A DNA stretch of 64,000 nucleotides, from positions 1,023,861 through 1,087,860 of the forward strand of contig JAQFVV010000206.1 in the NCBI GenBank assembly GCA_028023455.1. The letters are read 5' to 3'. The translations under genes and the position numbers were made by a program. Source of the stretch: Epiperipatus broadwayi. Lineage: Eukaryota > Onychophora > Udeonychophora > Euonychophora > Peripatidae. How positions within the stretch are numbered: position 1 is the stretch's first letter; the number at the start of each line of letters is the position of its first letter. Below the pieces are notes generated by a model, which was given only the letters and a program-made list of their open reading frames with translations, ran no database searches and was not told the origin of the DNA. Shown here piece by piece: positions 23,527-36,800 of the stretch.

Positions 23527-24210
23527 TTAAATGCAAGCTTAAAAGCAAGTTACGAAATTTATGACTTGTTTTATTAATTAATTTATATATATATGATTAA
23601 TAAAATATGATTTTATTTTATTAAGATTTGTATCTTTTATCAGACAATAATTAGTTAGAATAGGAATTTCAAATAATCTAGTTTCTATTTTCATTGACTA
23701 AATAGAAAACTTTTTATTTTGAAAATATGTTAATTGCAGTAAATATTTTAAAATCAATTAAAAACTGACATAAAATAATTAAAAATTTTAAAAAAAATAC
23801 TTAATGTTAATTGCATTATTAAAACTACTTTATAATACAGGATGTTTTTGCTTAATTATTGAAATGCAGATATTACATTACGACTGAAAATTAAATTATA
23901 TAAAATTCAGTAGTCTGAGATGTTATTTCATCATTTAGGTATGCCATTTGTATATCTAAACATCCTTGTATTTAAGCTGATATGATACTATTGTTTGTTA
24001 TATCTTCAACAAAGTATGCAATTAAATAATTAAAATTATTTTTAAAAATAGATAAATAGTGTTTTTACTACCAATCAACAAATTAAATAAATAAATTATT
24101 TTACAATACACTTAAATAAATAAATTATTCTTTACTTAAATCATTGATCTATATAATTTCGAAAATAAATAAAGATAATGAGAATTAAGTGTAGTTTTTC
24201 TGTTCAAGAT
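23527..24210. other. AT-rich stretch, no gene recognised
   Basis: A short (TA)6 near 23583 and nothing else recognisable. Confidence 0.5.
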
Positions 24211-24212
24211 TT

Positions 24213-24290
24213 AGAGTGTACTCTCCACCATTTTGAATTCTAATGATCAATCTAAACCATCACTGATACATCCAAGCAATAAATAACATT
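24213..24290 (+). repeat. half copy of foldback element F2
   Basis: CTCTCCACCATTTTGAATTC, an A/T-rich spacer and ACATCCAAGCAATAAATAAC match the left arm and centre of the complete copy at 26.15-26.31 kb. Confidence 0.6.
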
Positions 24291-24297
24291 GAATAGT

Positions 24298-24800
24298 CTA
24301 TATGTTAAATAAATGTAATACAGAGTGCATACCAATAGCTCAAACAAGCTCTTAATTAATAAGTGCGGTAAGAGAAAATATTTAAAATCTCTATCCGACC
24401 TATTCTTATTCCCAGACCAATTGCTTTATTGATAATTATAATTTTACCTTTAAGACTTTGGCTATGCTGAGGCTATTAATATATGGTAGATCTGAATTTG
24501 GTTCTGTCCCATATAGCTATTTAAGTTAGATGGCTGAAGTAAAAAAAATTTTCATCTCCGAAAACTTCAGAGTTTTTACTTAAATAATATTATAAAATAA
24601 ATGAAGTGTATGAGTTGATATTTTAGATCTAGTGTCTGAATATTTCTAGCTCCTCACTGAGTTGAGTCGTAAGCTCGAAACCATTTGGTCTGGTGATAAG
24701 AATATGTCGGATAAAGATTTTAAATATTTTCTCTTACTGCACTTATCAATTAAGAGCTTGTTTGAGCTATTGGTATGCTCTCCATATTACATTTTTATAA
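24298..24800. mobile_element. foldback element F1, diverged second copy
   Basis: Arms begin GTGCATACCAATAGCTCAAA at the left and end TTTGAGCTATTGGTATGCTC at the right. They share AATATTTAAAATCT and TCTTATTCCCAGACC-like blocks with each other. The middle 200 bp (24.43-24.63 kb) is non-palindromic and has probably been inserted or rearranged. The right arm retains a hammerhead-like motif; the left arm keeps only the GGUC-UGG part. Confidence 0.65.
24639..24706 (+). ncRNA. hammerhead ribozyme-like motif, F1 copy 2
   Basis: Outer stem I AUAUU(U)CU/AGAAUAU with a bulged U, inner stem CUCA against UGGU, core CUGAGUU, stem II GAG(UCGUAA)GCUC, GAAA, stem III ACC-AUUU-GGU, then C, giving a GUC cleavage triplet followed by UGG. 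Stem III and the cleavage site are better than in the 23.3 kb copy. The core has changes at both positions 8 and 9, so it is probably inactive. Confidence 0.45.
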
Positions 24801-24842
24801 ATACAAGCATATAAAAGCAATGTCATGTTATATATGACTTGC

Positions 24843-26100
24843 TTTATTGATAATGTTAAATAAATGTAAAATTGATCAAACCAAGCTTATAATTATGAAA
24901 TATTAAAAGCTTATAATTTGATCACAATATATGTCCATAACCACATGTTGAATAAATGTAAAATTGATCAAACCAAGCTTATAATTTCTAAGTACAAATT
25001 TTATTACAATAATGAAGACACTTTATGCTAAGGTATGTGAGGGGGGTGGGAGAATGTTTTTGATGATACAAAGTATCATCCAAAAAATGCAGAAGTCTGA
25101 TCAAACCAAACTTATAGTTTTGAAATATTAAAAGCTTATAATATCTAAATACAAATTTTATTACAATATAGGTCCATTACCACATGTTGAATAAATATAG
25201 AAATGATTGCCAAAGCATATTAATTCTACAATTAACAATAAATCAGATTTTATTTTAACAGTAGCCAAAAGAATAATTGTTTAAAGTGAATAATATTAAT
25301 TTTACAATTAATAAAAAATTAATAAATCAGATTTTTTTTTTTTTACCAAAGTCAATAATGTTTTGTGCTTCATTTCTCACATGTCATTATTTGCTGGTGG
25401 GTGAATAAAAAGAATCTAAATGAGAGAGATTTATTCATTAAATTTCTAAAGATGCTAATGTTACCTACCGATGGTGAAAAGGTTAGTGTTTATCTTATTT
25501 TAAAAAAATATTCTTTTTTATATTTGAAATAATCAACAATTTTTTATTAAAATCTGTAAATATTTTTAAACATGTTTTCATATTCATTTGTTGATGGGAA
25601 AAGTCACTTTGAGGTTAATAGATAAAAAATTATGTAAATAGATATATAGATTTGTATCAATTTCAAGAGCTTATAAGGACATCAATATCAAGTGTAAATC
25701 TATTATCCATGTTAGGAGATCAAATGTGAATAATGCTATATTTTTCTTATCTCCATTTTTTTTAATTACATGTAACAAAGGAAGCGTGCAACATCAGAGT
25801 TTTTAAATCGTAAAATTAATATGTGTTACTTCAGCCAATTTCTCTTTCAGCTGCATATTTTAGAAGTTATAAGCTTTTTGTATTTTGAAATTATAAGCGT
25901 GGTTTGATCAATTTTATGTTTATTTAATATGTGATTATGGACATATATTGTAATAAAAAATTGTATTTAGAAATTATAAGCTTTTAATATTTTGAAATGA
26001 TAAGCTTGGTTTTATTGGACTTCTGCATTTTTAGCCAGTACTTCATATCATCAAAAACATTCTTTCCCCCCCCTGTATACTTCAGTGCATAGCATCATCA
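24843..26100. repeat. large imperfect inverted repeat
   Basis: Left blocks (TTGATCAAACCAAGCTTATA, AAATATTAAAAGCTTATAAT, CATGTTGAATAAAT, and a G-run with AATGTTTTTGATGAT) are answered by their complements at 25.86-26.10 kb. The left side carries the core block more than once (24.87, 24.97, 25.10 kb), so it is an internally duplicated foldback or nested insertions. Between the arms, 25.2-25.85 kb is plain AT-rich DNA. Confidence 0.65.
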
Positions 26101-26146
26101 TTAAATGCATGTCCAGACTAATCCTTAAGAAGGGTACTGATATTTA

Positions 26147-26305
26147 GTATTCTCTCCACCATTTTGAATTCTAAAGATCACCCAAAACCACTACTGACAC
26201 ATCCAAAGTTGTGGATTATTCAATGTCAGTTATCACTTGATGTGTCAGTGGTGGTTTTAGATGGTCCTTAGAATTCAAAATGGCAGGCAGTGCACTCTAA
26301 ATCAA
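26147..26305. mobile_element. foldback element F2, complete copy
   Basis: About 158 bp. The left arm reads CTCTCCACCATTTTGAATTC, then ACCACTACTGACACATC. The right arm is its complement, GATGTGTCAGTGGTGGTTTT, then GAATTCAAAATGGCAGG. The centre contains GGATTATTCAATGTCAGTTA. Small MITE-like hairpin with no coding capacity; superfamily not assigned. Confidence 0.7.
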
Positions 26306-28283
26306 CACCAATTTTCTTGCTATATTGGATGTTTGCCATATGTGATTTTATGTAACTGCATATATTATTTTCCCATAAGTATCTCTATGATTGCAACTTA
26401 CGAATCTTAATCTATTATTTTAGAATATGATTTACTATCTCATAGGAAAAAATTGTAGATTATATATATTAAATTACTTTTTTTAATTATATATTGATAG
26501 ACTTTTTATTAAATTATTTTAGTAAATAATATATTTTTTTTAAATAAGCGCTAGCAGATGATCTAATAATAACATGCAGTCATTATTACATCTGATTGGC
26601 TGTCATATAAGCATTTTAAGGCGCTTCTGTCGAAAGTTTTAGCCTTGCACATTATTATAATTTCTTTATAATTTTGTTATAAATATCTGTTTTTTAAAAA
26701 AAAAATTATTGTGTATCCAATTAATTTCTTAATAAATAAAATATAGTTTACACTTAAGCCACAATAATTGGAAGATATTATAAAAAATATTAAATTATTA
26801 GTCCCTTGTGAATATTATCTCTAAGCGTTGTTTTTTATAAGCTCAGACAATTTTTGACCGATCAAAGGTGTAGTATTGTTATTGATGGTGTAATAAACAT
26901 TATCCCTATGAATTTACTTTTATTTTATTTTGTTTACATTTTTTTTAGTTGTTATCTCTATTAATATATATAATACATTTCCAAAGTAACTATCTTGAAA
27001 ATCAGAATAATTTTAAGCTAGATTCTAAATGTGCTGACTCCAAGAATTTGAAAAGAATAAAAAAAAATCTTAAAAATCAAAAAGATCTCTCCAAAAAAGA
27101 AAGAACGATTTATTTTTAATATAATTCACTTATAATAAAGTGTTCGTATCTCGGAGATGATCTAGATTAGTAGAGACTTTTACATAGCATTAAAAAAGAC
27201 TTTTTTTGTTAAAATTCTTTTAAAATTATATTTATTTCATATATAGTATTAATACTAAAACAGATTAAGAATATAATAGAATAGTAATTATTTATATTTT
27301 GATTAAAATATACATTCTGCAAGTTATTGGGTTTTTTTTTAGAGTTTCCAATTTTTTTAATCAATTTTGATTTTTGAAGCCTATAATGACAAACTAAAAA
27401 AAACTGATTAGTGTTCTGTACTGTTTGAAGGAATCTGATGCCAGATTTAAAGCTTTGATACAGCTTTTTTTATATTGTATTGGTGAGGTTTTAATTTTTA
27501 CTAAATCTGGTGATATCTACATTATTAGTTCCAATAATATAAGTTATTTAAATCTAATGATAATGTAATCAATATATCACATACTTTAATTGACCAACCA
27601 CCTACCCAGTTGTCAAATTTTTTTGTCATTATATTATCACTAACCTAAACAAAAAAGTCATTATGATGAACTTTATAGATCATCTTTTTTTTGGAATTAG
27701 TCTGATTTTTAAACATAATTCTTAACTGCAATTATTATCTGTAGATATAATTTCTTTTTCTAAAATTATATAATTATGATGAAGAATTAATGAATCTATT
27801 TTCTGAATAATGTCTTGCAGTCGACTAAAACAATTTTGATTTAAACATTATCCCAAGAATATAATTTTTAATTACATTTATATTCTTGTAATATAGAATT
27901 CTAGAACAATAACAGAGAGCAAATTTAAACCAACTTATATATTTTAATGTAAATTGATTTTTAAATAATTAGTATTATATTTATAGAGCATAGATTTCTC
28001 ATTCATTTCTAAAACTCTATTATCTTAAAGTCAATTATTTAAAAATAAATTTACATTCAAATATTTTAGGCTGCTTTACGTTTGCTCTCTGGCTGTTATT
28101 TTTCTAGATATTTCTAAATAAAAAAAATCTAAATTACAGTGAGAAGTGGTCCATTAGTACATTTTTTTACTATAAAAACTTATTGAACATGGCTACTAGG
28201 GGACAGTTTAATTATGATTTTAAGTAGACTTGGATAAATTTCATATGACATTATATTTATTTTATATTAAAATATTATTTAAC
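26306..28283. other. 2 kb without recognisable genes; CCAAT-type patch at 26.57-26.65 kb
   Basis: A GC-richer patch (GCGCTAGCAG, GATTGGCTGTCATATAAG, GGCGCTTCTGTCG) includes an inverted CCAAT box. This is not enough to call a promoter. No protein or RNA family recognised. Confidence 0.45.
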
Positions 28284-28285
28284 AT

Positions 28286-28324
<39 letters not shown>
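28284..28324. repeat. (CA)n(TA)n microsatellite
   Basis: Short compound dinucleotide tract. Confidence 0.95.
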
Positions 28325-29060
28325 AAATACATTAGAGTTCGTATTTCAAAATAGCCAGATCAAAATGTTATGCACTGGGATTATTATATATTAATATAAA
28401 GTGAGATTATGTTAGCCATATTTTGTCTACTATAGATACGTAACTTTTAATTTGATTGATGCTAGTACTAATGAATTATTAGGTGGAGCAAAATACCATT
28501 CATTATTTGGAAAACAATAGTTTCATTTGTATCAAGTAATTCCTTATTTTTATTGCTGAGCATCATATCCTTTCATTTCTGAACATGGTATTTAGCTTCT
28601 ACTGCCACATGCCATAGAAGTTATAATGTTTTTTCAAATTCCACTTATAACTTTTGGATTCATTCAATTGCATTTTTAAATCAATCAAAAATTTTAACTA
28701 ATTCCTTTTGAATCATTTCTTTTATTGAAAGCTATTATGGAGAATACCAAATTCAAATATGTGTAATGTAAAGATTTTTAAAAGTACCCATTTTAGGATA
28801 GGAACCCAACATTTCACAAAAAAATAATAATAATAGTAGATATTATTTATTAGACTAGTCAAATGTCAATTAAAAAAGATTTTATGGGTTTTATCTTTAG
28901 CTAAGAATACCTACATATCCCTTTATCAATAAATTTTGACTAGCAAGATAGGTTATCTATTGACTGACCAACAAACCAATATCTTAGTCTATTTGGATTA
29001 GAATTGAATTCTAAATAATTATCATGGCAGTTGTATGCACCAACCATTATTTCATATTTA
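28325..29060. other. AT-rich stretch, no gene recognised
   Basis: Nothing supported. Confidence 0.5.
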
Positions 29061-29078
29061 TATAATAATAATAGTAAT

Positions 29079-29128
<50 letters not shown>

Positions 29129-29152
29129 TTATGATGATGATGATGATGATAA
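29061..29152. repeat. (AAT)n / (GAT)n microsatellite
   Basis: AAT repeats grade into GAT repeats. Such tails are common at RTE-type LINE 3' ends, but no LINE body is visible upstream. Confidence 0.9.
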
Positions 29153-30694
29153 TTCTGTTGTTTGAAGACAGAGTGAAATAATGAATTAAAATATTATATG
29201 GCTAAATGTTTATTTTTTAAAATAGTTTTAGGCATTAATTCTGTGTCAATTTTGATAGCATCAAAATTTCTTTTAAAAATAACATATTGATGGCTTTTAA
29301 TTTTTGAAATAAACTTAGCGAAAAAATGTCATTATTGTATATTGTTATGTATGTACATTCATTAAGTCATAGAAATAAAGCAACAGAGTTTTGATCTAAT
29401 GTGCAAATAATAAAATGCTGAAAGTTCTATTTTAATCTTAAACTGACTTCATAATTGATTTGTCCATAAAGATCATGTGTCTGCATCAACTGAGATAATG
29501 CACCCTCTAATACAAATCCATATTTATAATAGTGCATGACATGAAATGGAGACGGTTTAAAAATGTTAGAATCAAATATTTAAAAAAACGTTCCTGATCT
29601 TCAAATCTAAATGAATCAGCATAAACAGAGTTGTGATAAAAAAAAATGTTGAAGCATATGCATTTAGTATATCTACCATTATCATAATTATCAAGAAATT
29701 GTTTTGAAAATCAGAGTATATTGATATTAAACTATCATAATATATATGAAGTAATATAATAATTATTTAAAACAGAATTTGAGTATTAAAAAAAAATAAT
29801 GTTTACATCCTTCTATATATGTTTTTTTTTCTTTCAAAAGTGCAATTTCCTGTTGAAAAACTTCTATATCAAAAGAAAGTATTAATGCAAACAGTAGACC
29901 CAAAACAATAATAGAAGCTTTTTCATAAATTATAACTACAATTAATAATTCTCATAACCATCTGAATATCACTGAAAAATATTTAGCATAATCTGAATAA
30001 AAACACAATAAATTAATAAACCTAATAATATTTACTTCACCAAAAAGGTTCATATAGCTATCAGATTGTGCATGAAGAGAGGTATTGAACATTTACCTGA
30101 TTACAGCCTCAATTATACTCAATATTTGAATTTAAAAAGGCATAAAAGCCCTAAATTTTCTTTATATAATAAATTAAGCTTATATAAAGATTTAGAAAAT
30201 ATTGTAATAAAAGTAATTATTTTATGAAACTGAACACAAAAAAATTTTTGGTACAAACTATGAACAAAATATATAAAAATTTTAAATCATTTAACTTGAA
30301 ATCAAATTTATATTTGAAATTGTTCAAACTAAAAAATTATAGGTTTGGGGTTTGTTTTTTTTTGTTTTTTTTTTTTTTCAAAAAAAAAAGTTTTGTGGTA
30401 ATATATAAACAGTTAGTAATAACATTATTTTTAAACTTAAGATGGATAATAAAAGTAATTCCTGCATAACTCAAAGCATAAATGTTTATTGTCAAATTGC
30501 GTTGGTTTGTCATATTATAAGACAATAGGATTCATTAAAAAATTTTCTAAAATGCTTGGAAAGATATATTAATGCAAGAAAAATAGAATGATAATGAAGT
30601 GGGTGAACTTCATCATAATAAAAGTGCCTTTAGGCAGCCTGAACAGATGGCATTTTGAATAAATGGTATTTATAAGATCCAGGATCAATGTCGA
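29153..30694. other. AT-rich stretch, no gene recognised
   Basis: The 81-codon plus frame at 30224-30469 is K/F/L low-complexity with a poly-F run from a T homopolymer. Not supported as a gene. Confidence 0.5.
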
Positions 30695-30856
30695 ACCGTG
30701 TCGAAATCTAATAATATCACAGTAACTGTCTTTTGCTTCGGATGGAATTTATTTTTATTTTTTTAGTTTATTTAGACCGTGTCAAAATCTAATAATATCA
30801 CAGTAACTGTCTTTAGCTTTGGATGGAATTTATTTTTATTTTTTTAGTTTATTTAG
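30695..30856. repeat. 81-bp direct tandem duplication, two copies
   Basis: Both units start ACCGTGTC(G/A)AAATC and end TTTTTTTAGTTTATTTAG, with only a few differences. Recent local duplication of non-coding sequence. Confidence 0.9.
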
Positions 30857-32094
30857 AAAAACATGTTAATTAATAAATGTTTCTTTACATAATTGCACTT
30901 TTAATTAGATATTTAATTTGAAATTAAAAGTTTCAACAGCCGTTTTTATTACTTCATTTCTCTTTTCAATTTGTTTTAATTCAAGAGATAGAATACGATT
31001 TTTTAATACTTCAATAAATTCATTAATGTCTATCAAAAAATAGTAGTGATTTGAAATGCTTTATTGTTATATTTTCAATAGTCATAACAGATGCTGACAG
31101 CTAAAAATCTCTTTTTTTTTTCAAATGAAAAAATACTTCTTCACAAATACCCCATCAAAATAATTTTTTATAAATAAATGCTACACATACTAAAAACTAC
31201 AAATAGTTTATTTAAATTATTTTTGTTATACTGTCAATGCTCGTGAGCGTGCATGTTAGAGCTTAGATTGAATTTTTGATTGCTCACACACTCAGTGTAT
31301 TTCATTTCTAATTTGAAGCACTTTTTAATTTTCAACAATATTGTTTTTGTTCAATTAAACTATGCATAATCTTTATGGAAATTCCAAATATATTTCTGTG
31401 TAAATGTTAGTGCACACACATATATAATTTTGTTTTAAATCCAACCTCATTCATAAAATGAACAATTTAAAAACGTTCTTATATAAATAAGAAATCTAAA
31501 AGCATACAGTTTTAATTAATATGAACAAATTATTATACTTCCTATAGTAGACCTAAGACATTAATATAATATTCAAATACTTAAATGAATAATGATAGCT
31601 TAGCACTATTAAGTTGAAAAGATCACATAACTTTTCTCTTATTTTCATTACTTGCATTATAAATAATAATCTCCCTTTATTCATCCCATAATCATTTACT
31701 GGAAGCTGAGAAACATTAGATGGCAAATAAGACTTTTAAATTCTATATTGGTTTGAGTTTTAATTTTCATTTGTGAAAGGCATTGAGTCACATCTAAACA
31801 AACAACATTTACTTTTACTTATTTAATGCTATCAAAATTAATAACTTCAAAATCGAATGCTTTCATGGATCTACATTTATTATATCACTGAAATCATTAA
31901 AATATATCAACACTAACCTTATCTCCAAAAGGAATGCCCTAGAAAAATCACATAAATATAAAACAATATCTTAGTTTTGGAAAAAAAATTGTTTATCAAT
32001 TAAAAAATAAATAATAGTGTAATTAATTTTTAAAAAAGAGATTTCATAAAGCCTTTACAATTACAAAACATTTTTTTGAAATTCCAACTATTTT
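30857..32094. other. AT-rich stretch, no gene recognised
   Basis: No feature supported on either strand. Confidence 0.5.
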
Positions 32095-33290
32095 AAAGGA
32101 ACAGATTAGATGATGTTGGATTAAATTTATGAAAAGAGGAAAATGTCCCGGAAATATTGGAATGCCTATCAATATCTTTAAAAAAAAGCAGGTAAAGAAA
32201 CACCAAGTTCTAAATAATGCAGCTATACCAATCAATAAAATAATGCAGTAGTGATATTAACATTTTAAAAAGGCAAAAAAGTAAAACATATATTAATATA
32301 AAAAAAATTATGTCAAGAATCAATATGAAATGTCATTACATTTTGAATTTGCATATTATAAAAAAGCATTTGATTGTAAAAGTATTCCATCAGTAGTTAA
32401 AGCTATGAAACATCAAATCATAGACCCTAGCTATTGACAAATATATATGCTTTAATATTAATCAAAATATGATGACACAAGGAAGATTAATGTTGATAAG
32501 AGTAAATGGCAGAACAAATTTTATAGAAGTTTTATGGATAGTACTTTGTGACATAAAATAAACACCTAAAGAAATAAATATAATTGGAAATTACATAAGT
32601 CACGTGGATTTTTTGAGAATGGTTTTGTAATAAATGCTTCAGCAATCCAAAAAGTATTACATGAATTGTCATATAAAAAAATAGAATTAAAAATAAATGC
32701 TAAAGACTAGTGTTTATTAATAATCATGAATTAGCTGAAATTGACAACTACAAATATTTTCTTTAGATTATTTATAGAGGGAAACATAGTGAATAAAAAT
32801 AATTTAGAAATTAAATATGAATGGAATATCTTTGGTAGAAATAACAATATTAAAAAGTAAAATAATTGTGTGTTTAAAAAGGTTTTAATAAAATCCTTTT
32901 ATCTGTGAAACTTAATAAAAGAACAATATAAAATCTTGAGAATACATTGAAGAGTAGTCAGAAATACATAATGGGATTAAGAAGGCAGTAGAGAATTAAT
33001 GTGAAATATATGATGGAGGAACATAACAAGCATCACTAATGTTATTGAAAGAAATAAGATGTTGAAATGAGATTTGACTGAGAATATTGTTAAAAGAGAT
33101 GACAATAGAACTGAAATCTTAAACTTGATCCATAAAATTTTAAAAAAAATATAGATGAAAACCTTGTTTAAGACGGATAGATAAAATAAAGTTTTGTAGA
33201 GTGATAAGCAGAAGAGAAATTATAAGAGAAATTGGAATAAAGTTAATGATTTTTATCTTTCAGTGTATGATGATGTAGGGAATATAGAAG
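32095..33290 (+). pseudogene. decayed RTE-like LINE reverse transcriptase
   Basis: Forward-frame fragments appear in RTE order. KRGKCPGNIGMPINIFK (about 32.14 kb) is equivalent to the K-x-G-K-A-x-G-x-D-x-I-P-x-E block. FEFAYYKKAFDC and then SVVKAMKHQIIDPSY (32.35-32.43 kb) correspond to motif A, V-D-Y-x-K-A-F-D. FENGFVINASAIQKVLHEL (32.61-32.67 kb) is where F-A-D-D-I is normally found, with the Asp pair lost, and KIELKINAKD follows. A downstream LENTLKSSQKYIMGLRR block (32.93-32.98 kb) matches the R-x-L-E-x-x-x-x-A-Q-R-x-M-x-R-x-M-L-G region. Multiple stops and frameshifts show it is dead. The endonuclease is missing. Confidence 0.65.
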
Positions 33291-33761
33291 TTAATTCTGA
33301 ATAAACATTTAACATCCTATTTGTTGATAGCTGGAGCAAACAAAAATATATATTATTACTTTACAAAATCAGCACAATTAGCTAGTAGTTATCATATGTC
33401 CATAATCACATTCAAATTCAAAGACTGAATTATATATTATTAAATCCTTAAGTATTATTAATCATAGTCAAATGAATAATAAATACCATTCATTTCAACA
33501 GTGATGTCACAATTGACATATATTACATATGCTGATAAAAGCCACAAAAAAATTCATGTTTTTTGCAATAAAATAATCAGTGTCCTTTCATTACCCTGCA
33601 ACAATATTATACTTACTTTTTTTACATTTATCACACATGATACATTTTCCTATATTAATCTTATAAAATGAGCTTTCTTATATTGATTATATTGTTTTTA
33701 ACCCTTCATTCTTTTATAAGCATTGCTTTACTTGACAAATTTCAGTCCAATGTTCTTTAAA

Positions 33762-33765
<4 letters not shown>
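33291..33765. other. AT-rich stretch, no gene recognised
   Basis: Nothing supported. Confidence 0.5.

Positions 33766-33850
<85 letters not shown>
33766..33850. repeat. (TA)n microsatellite
   Basis: Perfect TA array of about 85 bp, followed by unrelated sequence (GCAAAAGCAGTCCTACACC). Confidence 0.97.
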
Positions 33851-33851
<1 letters not shown>

Positions 33852-36800
33852 CAAAAGCAGTCCTACACCTTAGCACCATCTAGAAATCACAGCTAGAATA
33901 ATCAAACTAAAAGTCTGAAATTCAAAAACAAATCTGTAAGAACCTGAAAATCTGTTTGTTTAAAAAAACTGAAATATACATCGTTGTTGTCAAATCTATA
34001 TAATAAGATTTACATTTTTATTTAAATTTTATATTCATCTGAGTATTTTGTATCTTAAACTAATAAAGATAGTCTTTACAATTAAATTCAAAGCACACAT
34101 ATATGGCAAACAAGAGAAGTGTGGAATTATAAAGTTATAGTTTTAAGAGCGTGTATATAAGTGTGTGTATTTGTGTTTTTATTATTTTAAATATTAAATT
34201 TTAAGTGAGTACTAATTTAAATTTTGAAAAGAAAATTTATTTATGGTAAGAGCCCCTAGCAAAACAATTGTACTAAACTCAGAATAAAATTTTAATCAAA
34301 TAATTTTGTTTTCTCGATTAAATAGAAATAAGGGAGAGGGATGTATTATTTCATTAAGTAATTTTGTATTGGCTCAGCAATCTAGTAAAGTGGGGGTACT
34401 GAAAATTATAGATTATATATTACATATTAATATGTTAGAGGGTTAACTCTCTAAATAATTGATTCAATTTTAAAAAATGTATACTTATATCTGAAGGCCA
34501 AGATAATTCGATTATAATAAAAAAAAATTAAGTACTGGAAAAAAAAATTAGTACTTAAAAAATAGAAAATGTTCATACATTTCTTATCTCCAAGTGCCAT
34601 ATTGAATTTTAAAAAAAACTGATCTGAGACACAGTTTTCACAATAACTTCAGTTTTAATATTGTTAGAACAAAAAACTTTACATTGATAGAAACTAGAGA
34701 AACTAAGGAAAACAATAAATCTAAGACAAATTGTGATAACCATTTAAAAAATAAGGAAAAAAGAAATTTCAACATCCGATATAAATATTACTTTGTTTGT
34801 TCATAATTTCTAATTTATTATTAACTAAGCTTAAATTACATCTTCATTGATAATTTCTTTGTATTCCTCTCAAAATTATCTTGCAAACATATATAATACT
34901 TTTTGGATGAGATAATCCATAGCTTCAGAATCTCCAAAATAAGTTGCTTATAAATTCTTCATTTTTATCTTGTACCCCAAAAGTTATCGAATCTCAAATG
35001 CATCTATAAGAAAAATATTCATCCTAATAAAAGATACAAAACAAATCACTTCTAGAAGATAGATATGCATTTGTCATCATAGCAATTAGTTTCTTGTCTA
35101 TCTAAATCTAGAAATTATAGACTACTGTCTGTATCACTGATAAAATGAGTTCCATCACTTCATTTTATATTTTTGTTTACATCAGTGATGTTTATATTCT
35201 TTATGCACATGAATGATGTTATCTTGTACTATTTATTTCCCATATAGATATATAATTTATTTGCAAATAGCTCTTTTTCTAGCTATAAATTTGAAAATAG
35301 TGTGATGCTAGATGTGGCAAAACTACTGATTCCACAGCATGAGTATCAAGGCATAGGCAAGAATCAGAATTTGATTATTTGCCTGCATACAATTCTATGT
35401 GGTATATGCATAACTATTATGGCAACCACTATACACACACTATTTGAAATCTGTATTGGTTTTGAGTGTTTATATTTTCACATGATACTATGCCCAGTAA
35501 ATTTTGTGATTGCCTTATCAACTGCAATCTGCAATCTTTCTGTACATTTGATTATCAATTTTTAAAATTTACATTGCACTGCTCTATGTATGTAACTCAT
35601 TACTTGTTATGCAAACATGACCCAAGAGCAAACCACACACTAATACAAATATAAACATACTTATAAATTATTAAAGCTTTTGAGAATCATTATGTCTATA
35701 AAATAAGGTTGCCTCAAACTTGGATCAGAGATCCAAAATTACACTGTACAAAAACCAATTTTGTTATATTTGAGTACAAATTTATATATTGTATAATATA
35801 GAGCATAAATGCTTTAATATTATATAATTTATATACTACACACACACACACCAATACAAACACAAATTCATAATTTAAAAAAAGTAAAATATTATTCAAA
35901 AAATTAAAAAATTAAAATTAATAACTTACAACTGATATTCTGCGATTATGCGATTATGTTTATATCATGTTTAAGGCCTTGATATCCAAATTACCAGTGT
36001 ATTTTTAATTCATTATATTAGCTTATAATGCTGATAAAGATTTTCTTCCTTTATCTTCCTATGTAAACTAGTAAATTGACCAAAAATTAAAAAAAGTTAA
36101 ATGCATCTATTAATAAAAACATTAATAAAAAATTCAAATTTTATCCAATTTTACATTGTGATATATCATTTTAAAGATAGATTCAAGCAGCAATGAATGC
36201 TGTAATTTCTGTCAGCATCATGCTTATAGTTTTTGTGCAATTTAAAAAAGAAACGAAATTTCAATGAATCAGCTGCAATGCTGAATGACAAGCTAGAAAG
36301 AATCAACACATTTTAAGGACTGGTGTTCTCCTTATTTAGTTCAAAAGAAATGATTTTGAAGGAATTTACTGATACTTTAATTGCTAAAATAAAATTAATC
36401 TATATGTAAGCTTAGTATTTTTCATTCAGAAATTATTTTATGTCATTCTACCAAGTTGAAGTATGATCATTTATGATCTTTTAACCAATTTCTAAAGCCA
36501 GAAAAAAACATGAGTAATGGATCCACTATGAAAATGCAATAAAAATTTATAAATTCTTTTACTAAATTTATAAAAGTTGTATAAATAAAATAATATATTA
36601 ATGAAAGTATTTCAGATAAAGAAAGTAAAAACAACCATTTAAAATTATTAAATAGCAAAACAATTATTTAAAAATAAACCAAGATACATTGCAGAAAGGA
36701 AACTATTTCCATTTGACCAATATACAATAGTTTTGTCCAATACTAATAAATCACTATAATGAAAGAAACTATTTAAGAAGTCAAGAAATATAATATTATC

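Noticed and set aside
26571-26645. CCAAT-box promoter
   Set aside because: A single inverted CCAAT string and modest GC; no exon or second motif nearby.
32044-32235. Minus-strand 63-codon ORF as a gene
   Set aside because: Overlaps the plus-strand RTE relic, whose block order explains the region better.
35302-35565. 87-codon ORF as a gene
   Set aside because: No family resemblance, I/C/L-rich, no splice or regulatory context; length expected by chance.
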